NCBI GenBank assembly: GCA_943789335.1 | Contig: CALSTS010000007.1 | Span: 24,832 to 88,831, forward strand | Origin: an uncultured Pseudomonadales bacterium | Lineage (GTDB): Bacteria > Pseudomonadota > Gammaproteobacteria > Pseudomonadales > Pseudohongiellaceae | Direction: 5' to 3' | Length of the DNA: 64,000 nt | In this document: piece after piece, positions 18,035 through 26,265 of the stretch | Layout of the letters: every line of letters begins with the position of its first letter | Numbering within the stretch: position 1 is the stretch's first letter | Made by a program: the position numbers and the translations under genes | The notes under the pieces: model-generated | Databases searched by the model: none | Seen by the model: only the letters and a program-made list of their open reading frames with translations | Told to the model about the DNA's origin: nothing

Positions 18035-19447
18035 TTATATTGAGCCTTTGTATTCTTTAAAGGTAGATAACACGCGTTCCCGAGAATACTTTAGGTCAAT
18101 TATCGGGGGCAAATACTCTGCATTGATTTTAGCGGGGTCATGAACTGTTTTTTCATTTTCATGAAGTAGCTGAGGAATATAAGCTTTTATAAATTCACCT
18201 TTAGCATCAAAACGCTCTGACTGCCGAATAGGATTAAATATCCTGAAATATGGTGCAGCATCCGTACCGGTAGAGGCGCTCCACTGCCAGCCTCCATTAT
18301 TTGAAGCAAAGTCACCATCTATTAAATTCTGCATAAACCAGCGCTCACCCCAGCGCCAGTCTAGTAGTAGATTCTTACTTAGAAACATAGCAACAACCAT
18401 TCGTAAACGATTGTGCATCCAACCAGTTTGCTTAAGTTGTTTCATAGCAGCATCTATTATAGGAAAGCCCGTTTCTCCATCACACCAACGCTGAAAATCA
18501 TCAGAATTTTCACGCCATGGTATGTTTGCATAGTTTCTATTCCAGGCCTGATGCATACAAACATGTGGATAGTGATACATCACATATCTATAGAAATCTC
18601 GCCATAACAATTCATTACACCAAGTTGATGAGTCGCCTTCTTCTGACTTAGCGTTTTCCCAACAAACACGAACCGAGATAACGCCACTGGACAAATATGG
18701 AGATAGAGAACTAGTGCCATTAATTGCCGGATAATCGCGATTATTTTTGTAATTATTTATGCTGGAATCTAAGAAATCGCTTAAGCGTTTGCTGGCCTCT
18801 TTTTCACCTGCAGGCCAATGTTGCTCCCACCATAATTCTGTTTTCGGCCAATTGATTTGCTCAAGCTCAAGCTGACTATCTAACTCAGGTAATGCTTTAA
18901 GATAGATATTGTTGCTGGCTTGCAGATTCAGTTTACTACTTTTAGTTAGACCAGCTGACTCTATGATAAATCGGCTTTTTTTCGCATAAGGAGTAAATAC
19001 TTTGAAAGGTGAACCTTCTGCAGTTAATACAAAATCAGGCGGTAGCAGACATTGGTCTTCATAGCAGTGATATTCAATTATATCTTTCTTACAAAGCGCT
19101 GCTATGCCTTCATCTCGTTTTCTTTCGTTATAAGGATACTCGGCATTACAGTGTAAAGACTGTATTTCCCAGCTGCTTAATATATTTTGGAATAACTGAG
19201 GAATCTCAGCATAGCTTGGAACCTGGAAAAAATATAAAGGAACATTTAATTTTTGTAAACTTTTCTTCAGCTCTTGCAAATTCCTGCGCCAGAAATCAAT
19301 TTTAATAGGCGCATCATCATGCGCTGTCCACTGCTCTGGTGTAGCAACATAAATTGCGACAGTTGGTCCCTGGTTAATTGCCTGAATTAACGCCGTGTTG
19401 TCTTCTATTCTAAGGTCATTTCTAAACCAGAAAAGTTGAGTACTCAT
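18035..19447 (-). CDS. phrB: Deoxyribodipyrimidine photolyase (class I CPD type)
   Basis: A 470-residue photolyase. The N-terminal Rossmann-like antenna domain starts LFWFRNDLRIEDNTAL. The C-terminal helical FAD domain contains WCDGETGFPIIDAAMKQL, then WMHNRLRM and DGDFASNNGGWQWSA. It repairs UV-induced cyclobutane dimers using blue light. Its ATG overlaps the stop of the DUF523/DUF1722 gene (ATGA), so the two are co-translated; the E. coli ybgA-phr pair is arranged the same way. Inclusion in the SigE-ChrR regulon is expected from Rhodobacter and supported by a promoter-like site upstream of the pair. Confidence 0.95.
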   Translation of the reverse strand: MSTQLFWFRNDLRIEDNTALIQAINQGPTVAIYVATPEQWTAHDDAPIKIDFWRRNLQELKKSLQKLNVPLYFFQVPSYAEIPQLFQNILSSWEIQSLHCNAEYPYNERKRDEGIAALCKKDIIEYHCYEDQCLLPPDFVLTAEGSPFKVFTPYAKKSRFIIESAGLTKSSKLNLQASNNIYLKALPELDSQLELEQINWPKTELWWEQHWPAGEKEASKRLSDFLDSSINNYKNNRDYPAINGTSSLSPYLSSGVISVRVCWENAKSEEGDSSTWCNELLWRDFYRYVMYHYPHVCMHQAWNRNYANIPWRENSDDFQRWCDGETGFPIIDAAMKQLKQTGWMHNRLRMVVAMFLSKNLLLDWRWGERWFMQNLIDGDFASNNGGWQWSASTGTDAAPYFRIFNPIRQSERFDAKGEFIKAYIPQLLHENEKTVHDPAKINAEYLPPIIDLKYSRERVLSTFKEYKGSI

Positions 19448-20403
19448 ATAGCATTACGCAAGCTTAATTCCTGAGGATAAGGATCAAAAAAAGCCTGTTT
19501 GCTGATGTAGTCATTTGGATGGATATTAAAATGATGCTGCAATAAAGTAACCGGCACTATTAACGGAATAATGCCAATTCTGTATTGTTCGATAACTTCT
19601 ATTAATCTTTCTTTTTCCTTTGATTGAAGCTGCTTTTTTAAATAACCTTGTAGATGCGTCAATACATTGGTATTACTTTTTCTAGTGGCTTTTTTTGTTA
19701 AAGCTGTCATTAGCTCAGCAAAATACTTTTCCCCAAGCTCGTCTGGGTCATATTTCCCAGCATCTGCTAATAATTGTCCAAGGGTTGAATACCTTTGAGG
19801 ATCGTTAGCCATCAAGCTGTATTTATAAGACACATGAAAATCCAGAATGGATGCAGCACTTAATCCCTGCTGCAATAATTTTTGCCACCGATGATAGGCA
19901 AATACTCTAGCAACGAAATTTTCCCTTAATACAGGGTCAGTTAATCGGCCCGCTTCTTCAACTGGCAATAATGGCATGGATTCCGTAATCGCTTGCGCAT
20001 AAATTCCTCTACCTGAATCAACTGGATTAGGATTGCCCTTATTGTAAACTTTCACTCTAAACAGGCCACAACTTGGCGAACCTTTGATAAAAATATAGCC
20101 ACAAATATTGTTTAAAGAAGGGATTATCTGCTCTGCAAAATCTTTTAATTTATCAGTAACATCAATGCTTTCATCCGTGGTATTAACCGCTCGTGGAGCT
20201 TCAGCATCACCAATCAAATGAATAGGTTTACGTGGTATGCCCAAGCCGATACCGACTTCGGGGCAAACAGGTTTATATTCAAAAAAGTCTGCCAGTGTGT
20301 TCACACATAAACGGGATAATTTATGCCCACCGTTAAAGCGAACTTCCTCTCCCAGCAAACAACTGCTAATCCCAATTTTTATTTTATCCAAAATAGCGCT
20401 CAT
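19444..20403 (-). CDS. DUF523 and DUF1722 domain protein (YbgA-like)
   Basis: A 319-residue protein. The N-terminal DUF523 domain (about 8-165) has Cys-containing motifs SSCLLGEEVRFNGGHK, a PVCPEVGIGL block and IKGSPSCGLFRV. The C-terminal DUF1722 domain (about 190-310) includes FHVSYKYSLMANDP and ends HFNIHPNDYI-xx-Q. Function is not established; the conserved cysteines suggest metal or iron-sulfur binding, and the constant pairing with photolyase suggests a role in light-related DNA repair. It is the first gene of the two-gene operon. Confidence 0.9.
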   Translation of the reverse strand: MSAILDKIKIGISSCLLGEEVRFNGGHKLSRLCVNTLADFFEYKPVCPEVGIGLGIPRKPIHLIGDAEAPRAVNTTDESIDVTDKLKDFAEQIIPSLNNICGYIFIKGSPSCGLFRVKVYNKGNPNPVDSGRGIYAQAITESMPLLPVEEAGRLTDPVLRENFVARVFAYHRWQKLLQQGLSAASILDFHVSYKYSLMANDPQRYSTLGQLLADAGKYDPDELGEKYFAELMTALTKKATRKSNTNVLTHLQGYLKKQLQSKEKERLIEVIEQYRIGIIPLIVPVTLLQHHFNIHPNDYISKQAFFDPYPQELSLRNAI

Positions 20404-20433
20404 TATTGACTAATAGAATGGATCTTATGATTG

Positions 20434-20463
20434 TTTTACGAGCCTAGCATAGCAAATGGATTA
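20434..20463 (-). promoter_or_regulatory. ECF11-type promoter-like site upstream of the DUF523-photolyase pair
   Basis: On the minus strand, TAATCC (20463-20458), an 18-base spacer, then GTAAAA (20439-20434), about 30 bases before the ATG. Spacing is identical to the sites at 16627 and 16673. The -35 has A for G at its second position compared with TGATCC. Confidence 0.5.
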
Positions 20464-20561
20464 CTCAATACTGAGGCATTTAATTCCGATAAAAAGAATA
20501 ATTTATTCAAATTGCCGTGAGCTGACGACTTTTTATGGCTTGTTATGACCTTGAAAAAATA

Positions 20562-20795
20562 TCAGCTGTCAGCTTGGGCTTTTGTGATTATCTCAGAGCT
20601 GAGCTGGCTTGCATTTTCTGCGCTAATGGTTTTTTTATTTTTCAACGTTTGTAAGGATAGCTTGAAATATTTGATAAAACGTCGACAATGTCCACACAAA
20701 AGTAGATGCATAGCCATACTCATGGACTGGCTCCAGCTCAGCTCCTTATCAACATAATCTGTAGCACTCGCCACTACGTCTTTACATTTCAGCAT
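20562..20795 (-). CDS. Small zinc-finger (zf-HC2) anti-sigma factor
   Basis: A 77-residue protein with the mycothiol/ZAS-type zinc-binding pattern: C4, then H-L-L-L-C-G-H-C (HxxxCxxC) near 28-35. There is no membrane segment, so it should act in the cytoplasm, binding the sigma factor encoded just upstream and releasing it on oxidation or metal stress. The gap to the sigma gene is 40 bases. It is short compared with membrane-spanning anti-sigma factors but normal for soluble ZAS proteins. Confidence 0.8.
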   Translation of the reverse strand: MLKCKDVVASATDYVDKELSWSQSMSMAMHLLLCGHCRRFIKYFKLSLQTLKNKKTISAENASQLSSEIITKAQADS

Positions 20796-20835
20796 TGCTT
20801 CCTCACTAATAGTGTTCTCTTATATCCGCTAAGCA

Positions 20836-21462
20836 CTAGCATTCTCCAGTATCCTGATAGTGATTGATAACCTGGAAAAGCTTAAGACGAGCTCGGTGCA
20901 GGAGAACTCTTGCATTCGAGTGCGAAATATCCAGAATGTTACAAACTTCTTCCATGGCCAGCTGTTCTTGATCCCTTAATAGAAAAACCGACTTTTGATC
21001 AGGCTTTAAAAGCTCCAAAGTATGTTCTATACACTTTTGCAATTGTTCTTCCTGAAGTAAGGCCTCAGGTGAGCTCAAATCCCAACCTGAAGGCGAATTG
21101 AGCCAACCGCCACCTTTATTAAATGAACTACTTAACCAATCTTCAATAGTTCGATCCTGTTGATCATCAGGCACTTGCGCTTCCAAGGATACTGTTTTCG
21201 ATTCTTTTTTATAGCGACTATATGCTTCATTTTTCAAAATAGTATAGATCCAGGTTTTAAGAGAAGAGCGCTCCTGAAATTTTGGTAATGCTTTGAAAAT
21301 TGATACCCAAGCTTCCTGTACAACTTCTTCAGCCCAAACGTCGCCAACAATCGTTCTGGCCACTGTAAGCAATGATGAATGGTATTGCTGCACAAGTTGA
21401 TTGAAGGCCTGATGATTCTGAGATTTTAGTTTTGTCAGAAAACTGGCGGAATCCATATCCAT
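20836..21462 (-). CDS. ECF sigma factor (second of three in the window)
   Basis: About 208 residues from the chosen ATG, with region 2 (LLTVARTIVGDVWAEEVVQEAWVSI, split by the core helix, then LKTWIYTILKNEAYSRY) and region 4 (LLKPDQKSVFLLRDQEQLAMEEV, then ISHSNARVLLHRARLKL). I chose the ATG at 21462 because AAAGG lies about 10 bases upstream; the frame continues 10 codons further. It is followed by a zf-HC2 anti-sigma gene. It is divergent from a cytochrome P460 gene that has a TGTAAC-16-CGTC promoter-like site, a plausible target. Confidence 0.9.
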   Translation of the reverse strand: MDMDSASFLTKLKSQNHQAFNQLVQQYHSSLLTVARTIVGDVWAEEVVQEAWVSIFKALPKFQERSSLKTWIYTILKNEAYSRYKKESKTVSLEAQVPDDQQDRTIEDWLSSSFNKGGGWLNSPSGWDLSSPEALLQEEQLQKCIEHTLELLKPDQKSVFLLRDQEQLAMEEVCNILDISHSNARVLLHRARLKLFQVINHYQDTGEC

Positions 21463-21548
21463 CACACAACTACCTTTTCCTAAGGAACACAAATATTACA
21501 CATTTACATCTATAAACAAAAATTAATCCTAAGAATAATGTTGGGTCT

Positions 21549-21576
21549 TGTAACAAAGCTATAGCACTAGCGTCTA
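21549..21576 (+). promoter_or_regulatory. ECF-type promoter-like site upstream of the cytochrome P460 gene
   Basis: TGTAAC at 21549-21554, a 16-base spacer, then CGTCTA at 21571-21576. The AAC-containing -35 and CGTC-containing -10 are typical of ECF promoters in general. It lies 46 bases before the chosen ATG at 21622. No equivalent was found facing the sigma gene. Confidence 0.5.
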
Positions 21577-21621
21577 TTTGCTTGAAAGCAATTAACCCAT
21601 AAACACAAAAGGATGCATGTA

Positions 21622-22140
21622 ATGAAAAAAATAATCGGTATAAGCATAGTCATGTTTGCTTTCATCGCTTTGTTAGCTAGAGCTCAAATGACTTCTTTCG
21701 GTTCACCAGAAGAGCAGCGCTACGGAATGGATTTATGGCAAGCACTAGAAGAAGTAAATTTAGTTGGCGATAAGCAGATAATGGCATGGCCTTATGAGGG
21801 TAACGCGCCTCATGGTGACAAACTAGTAAGTCTGGAAAGTGAAATTACCGTTAATGGGCAAACAGGCAGCGTTATCGTGAAACACAACTATGGTCCTGAC
21901 GTAAGTTTGAAGCAGGTTTCTAATAACCCGCAACAGTATCTGATGGCAACAACAGTCATGTTCAAGCGTGAGGCTTATAATGCCGATAATCAGAACTGGT
22001 TTTTCGCTAAGTACCTGTCTGACGCCACTTATGATGTAGCCCCAAATGGTACCCCACTGGTCGGTAGCCCTACCGGTTGTGTCACCTGTCATACAGCTGC
22101 ACCTGGTGGAGACATGGTTTTTCTAAATGATAAGTACTAG
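21622..22140 (+). CDS. Cytochrome P460 family protein
   Basis: A 172-residue secreted c-type heme protein: signal peptide (cleavage after about LLARA), P460-like beta core, and a C-terminal heme attachment site CVTCH at about 153-157 followed by TAAPGGDMVF, which matches the family C-terminus. Characterised members oxidise hydroxylamine or bind NO; many in heterotrophs have no known role. I chose the second ATG (21622) because AAAAGGA sits too close to the first ATG at 21613. It ends in a strong terminator and is divergent from an ECF sigma gene. Confidence 0.88.
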   Translation: MKKIIGISIVMFAFIALLARAQMTSFGSPEEQRYGMDLWQALEEVNLVGDKQIMAWPYEGNAPHGDKLVSLESEITVNGQTGSVIVKHNYGPDVSLKQVSNNPQQYLMATTVMFKREAYNADNQNWFFAKYLSDATYDVAPNGTPLVGSPTGCVTCHTAAPGGDMVFLNDKY

Positions 22141-22151
22141 TCGCTAGGTTT

Positions 22152-22200
22152 AGAGGGCCCCTATCTACCCTCCTTCTTCTTAATCGGGGCTCTCTTTTTT
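22152..22200 (+). terminator. Rho-independent terminator after the cytochrome P460 gene
   Basis: AGAGGGCCCC (22152-22161) pairs imperfectly with GGGGCTCTCT (22186-22195), with a 24-base loop, and runs into a T tract. It begins 12 bases after the stop codon. Confidence 0.7.
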
Positions 22201-22378
22201 ACCTAATGAGATACTTTTGTCCGTTTGTCTCTTTTCACATTTCATTCACATTTTCAGATGTATTATGTCCAGCGGTGCTTTATGCTTAGCTTTGGCATAG
22301 TTTAAAACCTTTAACCCAAAGTATTTTTTAACACTCTTTAACTAGAACATAAAAAGCTCTAATCTCAAGGAGATCATT

Positions 22379-23740
22379 GTGAATAATCATAAAAACTCAA
22401 TTATAAAAATAGCCTTAGTGTTACTAGTAGCTCTTTCTGGCGCTCAGGCTCTTGCGCAAGGTGGCCCGCTTGCAGGTTTTAGGGTCACTCCCATTATTCC
22501 TGAACAATCAACGATCGTTAATATTCCCAGTATCCGTCCAATTACTGGTCGTGGAGAAGCCTGGGATTCATCTCCAGCACAATGGCCTGGTTATGGTATT
22601 GATGAATTCAACTACGAAATTAATGAATACTATATTTCTGGGACAGCTGCTGGGGAGCCTTACACCACCCGTTTGGTCATTCGCCGACCTGCAGACGATA
22701 GTGATTCCAGTGGTTTAGTCGTTGCTGAGTCTATGCACCCTATTGGTGGCGCTCATGGATTTGAATATAACTCAATTTACATCATGGATTCCGGACATAT
22801 AGCTGTTGAAGTCAGCACCTTAGGTGCAGATCAGATACGTGAGTTCAATCCTAATCGCTACGGCGATATCCAGATTAGCCCTACCCAAACCAGTGAAGTG
22901 CTGGCCCAGGCTGGAGCATTAATTAAAAGCCCTCAAAGTCCAATTGCAGACTTAAACCCCCGCAAAGTGATTCTATGGGGCACCTCAGCTAGCTCGGCGA
23001 TCTTGACTCGCTACCTTGATGCGCATGCGGTATTTACTCTGGCTGATGGCAGCAATATTTATGATGGATTTATGCCCACCTCGAATGGTTCCGACATTCA
23101 GCCTGTTGATGTTCCAATGATTCAGGTGCCAACGCAGCATGAATACGGAACAGGTGCTACATCTATTCAAGATGGCGATGAGCCCGGTAGCCAGTTCCGA
23201 GTCTACGAATTTGCCGGATTGGCGCATCTTGATGCCAGAAATAATGGAGAACGTGTTACCCAAAACGATTGCCAAAATCCCATATCGATGTTGCCACAAG
23301 AAGCCTATTTTTCTGTCGCTTTGCATCATTTACTGGAATGGGTAGACAAAGGCACTGTTCCACCTCGAGCCCCTCGTGTGTTGATGGATAACTATGTCGA
23401 TAATGATGGTTCTCTGATGCTGCTTGATAGTGTTGGCAATGCCTACGGCGGCATACGTAATCCTTATGTGGACCTTGCTGCTTATAAATACACAATGGTA
23501 AATGCTCCAACTGAAGCGGCTATGAATGCAGGTCCAGGGATCATGGGGCCTGGTTTGCTTTGCAGGCTGTCTGGCTGGCAAACCCCTGTTGCTCGAGACA
23601 CGCTTAGGAGTGAATATCGTAGCGCGACTAATTACGTCAATCAGTTTGAAAGCAGATTGAATGAACTGGAAGCGGCTGGCTGGTCACTACCTGTTTATCA
23701 TGACTTGATTATGGCAGATGCACACAAGGTTGAATTCTAA
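22379..23740 (+). CDS. Secreted alpha/beta hydrolase domain protein
   Basis: A 453-residue protein with a signal peptide (cleavage after ALAQ, about residue 26) and an alpha/beta hydrolase fold. The nucleophile elbow is GTSASS in VILWGTSASSAILTRYLDA, and a candidate catalytic His is in FAGLAHLDARNN. It resembles the large secreted alpha/beta hydrolase domain family found in marine bacteria and is likely an esterase of unknown substrate. The start is GTG at 22379 with AAGGAG about eight bases upstream. The gene is flanked by terminators, so it is a single-gene unit. Confidence 0.82.
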   Translation: MNNHKNSIIKIALVLLVALSGAQALAQGGPLAGFRVTPIIPEQSTIVNIPSIRPITGRGEAWDSSPAQWPGYGIDEFNYEINEYYISGTAAGEPYTTRLVIRRPADDSDSSGLVVAESMHPIGGAHGFEYNSIYIMDSGHIAVEVSTLGADQIREFNPNRYGDIQISPTQTSEVLAQAGALIKSPQSPIADLNPRKVILWGTSASSAILTRYLDAHAVFTLADGSNIYDGFMPTSNGSDIQPVDVPMIQVPTQHEYGTGATSIQDGDEPGSQFRVYEFAGLAHLDARNNGERVTQNDCQNPISMLPQEAYFSVALHHLLEWVDKGTVPPRAPRVLMDNYVDNDGSLMLLDSVGNAYGGIRNPYVDLAAYKYTMVNAPTEAAMNAGPGIMGPGLLCRLSGWQTPVARDTLRSEYRSATNYVNQFESRLNELEAAGWSLPVYHDLIMADAHKVEF

Positions 23741-23760
23741 AAAGAATAATCCAAAGTCAC

Positions 23761-23793
23761 AAAAAAGGGCTTCTTTAGAAGCCCTTTTTTTAT
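23761..23793. terminator. Bidirectional terminator between the hydrolase and nitroreductase genes
   Basis: AAAAAAGGGCTTC, loop TTTA, GAAGCCCTTTTTTT: a perfect hairpin with A and T tracts on the two sides, lying between converging genes. Confidence 0.9.
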
Positions 23794-23877
23794 ATAAATA
23801 TTTTTTACTTGCAATAAAACGAAATTAATTCATCTTCAATATATAAAATGTTTATACAACACACTAAAGCTTGAAAT

Positions 23878-24615
23878 TTAACATTTCAAAAACCCACGTT
23901 TTTGAAGAAACTCTAACATATGTTCTCGTCTTTTACCTTGGATCGCCCGTGTAGTTGGTGCTGACCAATTGCTACTTTTAACATTACTGCCGCGCGAACC
24001 ATAATAAGCAGAAAAGGCTTCATCATAAGCATCAACATCGGCAGGAACAGCATCAATATTATAAGAATCTTGATGCATAATTACGGAAACTGGCATGCGT
24101 GGTTTAACCGCATTCTTATGTGCTGGCCAGCCCAGACATAAACCAAAAGCAGGAAAAACATGTTGCGGAAGTTCAAGAGTCTCAGCCACTATTGTCGGGT
24201 TATTTCTTATTCCCCCAATAAAAACACCACCAAGACCAGTAGATTCTGCAGCTAATAAAATGTTTTGTGCCATTAGTGCAGTATCCACAGTTGCTGCTAT
24301 AAAATGTTCGGTATAACCCTTCAGCTCACCTTCTTCATTTTTAAGAGAAGCATAGTTGATACGCTGCATATCAGCGCACAGCACCATAAATTCGGGCGCG
24401 TCTATTATCCAACTTTGCCCACCAGCGGCATTAGCAATAATTTGACGCTTAACTGGGTCTACAACTCGAATAACCGAATAAGCTTGTATAAAACTGGAAG
24501 ATGCCGCGGACTGGCCGCTGACAATTAATTCTTCGAGTAATTCATTGCTAATTTTTTTTTCGCTATAGGAACGCACAGAACTGTGTTCTTGCATAAGTTT
24601 CATTACATCATTCAT
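23878..24615 (-). CDS. Nitroreductase family protein (NfsA-like, FMN-dependent)
   Basis: A 245-residue flavoprotein of the NfsA/FRP type. The N-terminus (MQEHSSVRSYSEKKISNELLEELI) carries the RS-x-R-x(F/Y) FMN-phosphate-binding motif, and GLGGVFIGGIRNNP and LCLGWPAHKNAVKPRMP match the FMN and dimer-contact regions. Such enzymes use NAD(P)H to reduce nitroaromatics, quinones or flavins. Length is typical. It is a single gene converging on the secreted hydrolase. The roughly 200 bases upstream are very AT-rich without a clear operator. Confidence 0.88.
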   Translation of the reverse strand: MNDVMKLMQEHSSVRSYSEKKISNELLEELIVSGQSAASSSFIQAYSVIRVVDPVKRQIIANAAGGQSWIIDAPEFMVLCADMQRINYASLKNEEGELKGYTEHFIAATVDTALMAQNILLAAESTGLGGVFIGGIRNNPTIVAETLELPQHVFPAFGLCLGWPAHKNAVKPRMPVSVIMHQDSYNIDAVPADVDAYDEAFSAYYGSRGSNVKSSNWSAPTTRAIQGKRREHMLEFLQKRGFLKC

Positions 24616-24819
24616 AGTTCTTTATCACCCCTGTTATAAGCAATATATTTCCATAGCAATGACTAAATATTCATTTCTTTAATGGATAAAGCAGGCTTAC
24701 CGATTATATTTACAAAATAAGAAATGCTTAAAAAGTAGCCAAAAGTATAATAGATATTTCCAAAAAGAAATAATCTATATGGTTAATATTTTTAAATTGC
24801 GATTTTAAATGATAGCCTA

Positions 24820-26091
24820 TTATTTCGCATAGATTATTTCATCTTCAACTAAGGCATCAACTAATAAAACTTTATTTACATCAACATTTATTGCATAAGT
24901 GCGGCAAAGTTGGCGGGATTTAATATCTCTGTATACTTCAGAAACGGTAAATATTTTATTTGAAATGTTCCTGGCTGCAATAAAGGCAGGAAAGTAAGGT
25001 CGATGAGATAAGTTCATTCCCATAGTTTCTATATTCTCATGGAAACCATCAGTCGATATTTCATAATCAGGTGAAATTTTATTTCCTTTTTCATCGCAAA
25101 TATAATAACGAAAAATATCCGATTGAATAATATTACTGTCAGCTTTTTTAGGCTGACCATTAAGATAATTTTCCTTAATTGCAGTTACTACAAATTTACT
25201 TTTTTCTCTTTGTTCAGATGCTCTGACCAGCTTAATTGATTTTTCTTTTAAATAACTTTTTTGGAGGTTTCTTACTTTCTCAACAGTCGAATCAGCATTT
25301 AATGTATCAGCAAGAGCTTTATGGAAAATATGACCCTGCACATGATTGCTGCCGCATTCAATGCCAAAATGAAATTCTTCTTCTGCTTCAACACCTTCAC
25401 AAACGATATGACAGCCAACTCTATTAGCAATGCTAGAAACAGAAAGAGCTACATCTGCACTCTTCCCTCCTCGAGCTGCTTGTTTAAATAAGCGCATATC
25501 AAGTTTAACGATATCTGGCTCTAAAGCTTCTATGCGATCCATTTGAGAAGCACCAGCACCAAAGTCATCGACTGCAACCATTAATCCTGCTTGGTGGTAA
25601 ATGTCTACAATTTCTTTTAGGCTATTCATGTCACCTTTAGTTTCAGTAATTTCGATAACCACTCGCTTAGGATCTATTCCAGTTTGCTTAATCATTTCCA
25701 GCGTAGGTATGGTCTGTGAAGCTAAAATATTTTCTATTCAGTGCGGTGAAATATTTAAGGTAATATAGCCAGCATCGGAATGCTTAGAGAAATACTCCAA
25801 GGCCTGGAAACGCAGTGCGCGATCAACTTCAAGTTGGTAAGAAGTACTAATTTTAGGATTAGAAAAAAAATGCCCAAAACTTCGAGGGCTGCTTTTAGCA
25901 TTGGTAGTATTATTTAAAGCTCTAGCAAGACATTCATACCCGACAATTTGGCCGCTAGTTAAGCCAATAATAGGTTGGAAATAAGGGACAATATTTTCGC
26001 CACCTATAACAACCTGACCGACGTCCCAAGACTCTATAGATGTCTTAGTTATATATTCGTCCCATGCTTTACTATTTTTATTTTTTTGCAT
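24820..26091 (-). pseudogene. YkuI-like EAL-domain protein interrupted by an in-frame TGA
   Basis: Two reading frames in the same phase (26091-25738 and 25737-24820) together encode 423 codons split by one TGA at 25738-25740. Upstream is YITLNISPH and downstream IENILASQTIPTLEMI. Many EAL proteins have a Trp at this position after NISPx, so the lesion is most simply TGG to TGA. The EAL domain has ITETKGD, DDFGAG, VKLDMRLF and CEGVEAEEE, but the signature itself reads E-C-L (residues 53-55) rather than E-A-L. The C-terminal part (about 285-420) resembles the PAS-like YkuI_C domain. Intact homologues bind or degrade cyclic-di-GMP. As written, only a 117-residue N-terminal fragment is made, unless the stop is read through or translation restarts downstream. 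Confidence 0.85.
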
Positions 26092-26265
26092 GACTTATTT
26101 TTAAAATCTACTACACAATAAATTAATTTAATTTATAAAAATATAAAATGAGAGGCATTGTTGTCAGGAAAGCAAGAGCTTGTCAAACAGATAATTTAAA
26201 AAATGGAATATATTTAAACTTTGTTTAATATTTACTCATATTAACAAAGATAAAATTATAAATTA

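Noticed and set aside
20545..20757. Plus-strand open frame opposite the zf-HC2 anti-sigma gene
   Set aside because: The minus-strand protein has the zinc motif and operon position; the plus-strand translation is only generally hydrophobic and has no family match.
25738..25740. In-frame TGA in the EAL gene as a selenocysteine codon or a genetic-code change
   Set aside because: The site usually holds Trp in EAL proteins, no selenocysteine-type context is apparent, and TGA is used as a normal stop elsewhere in the window (for example the sigma gene at 29567 and the nitrile hydratase alpha gene).
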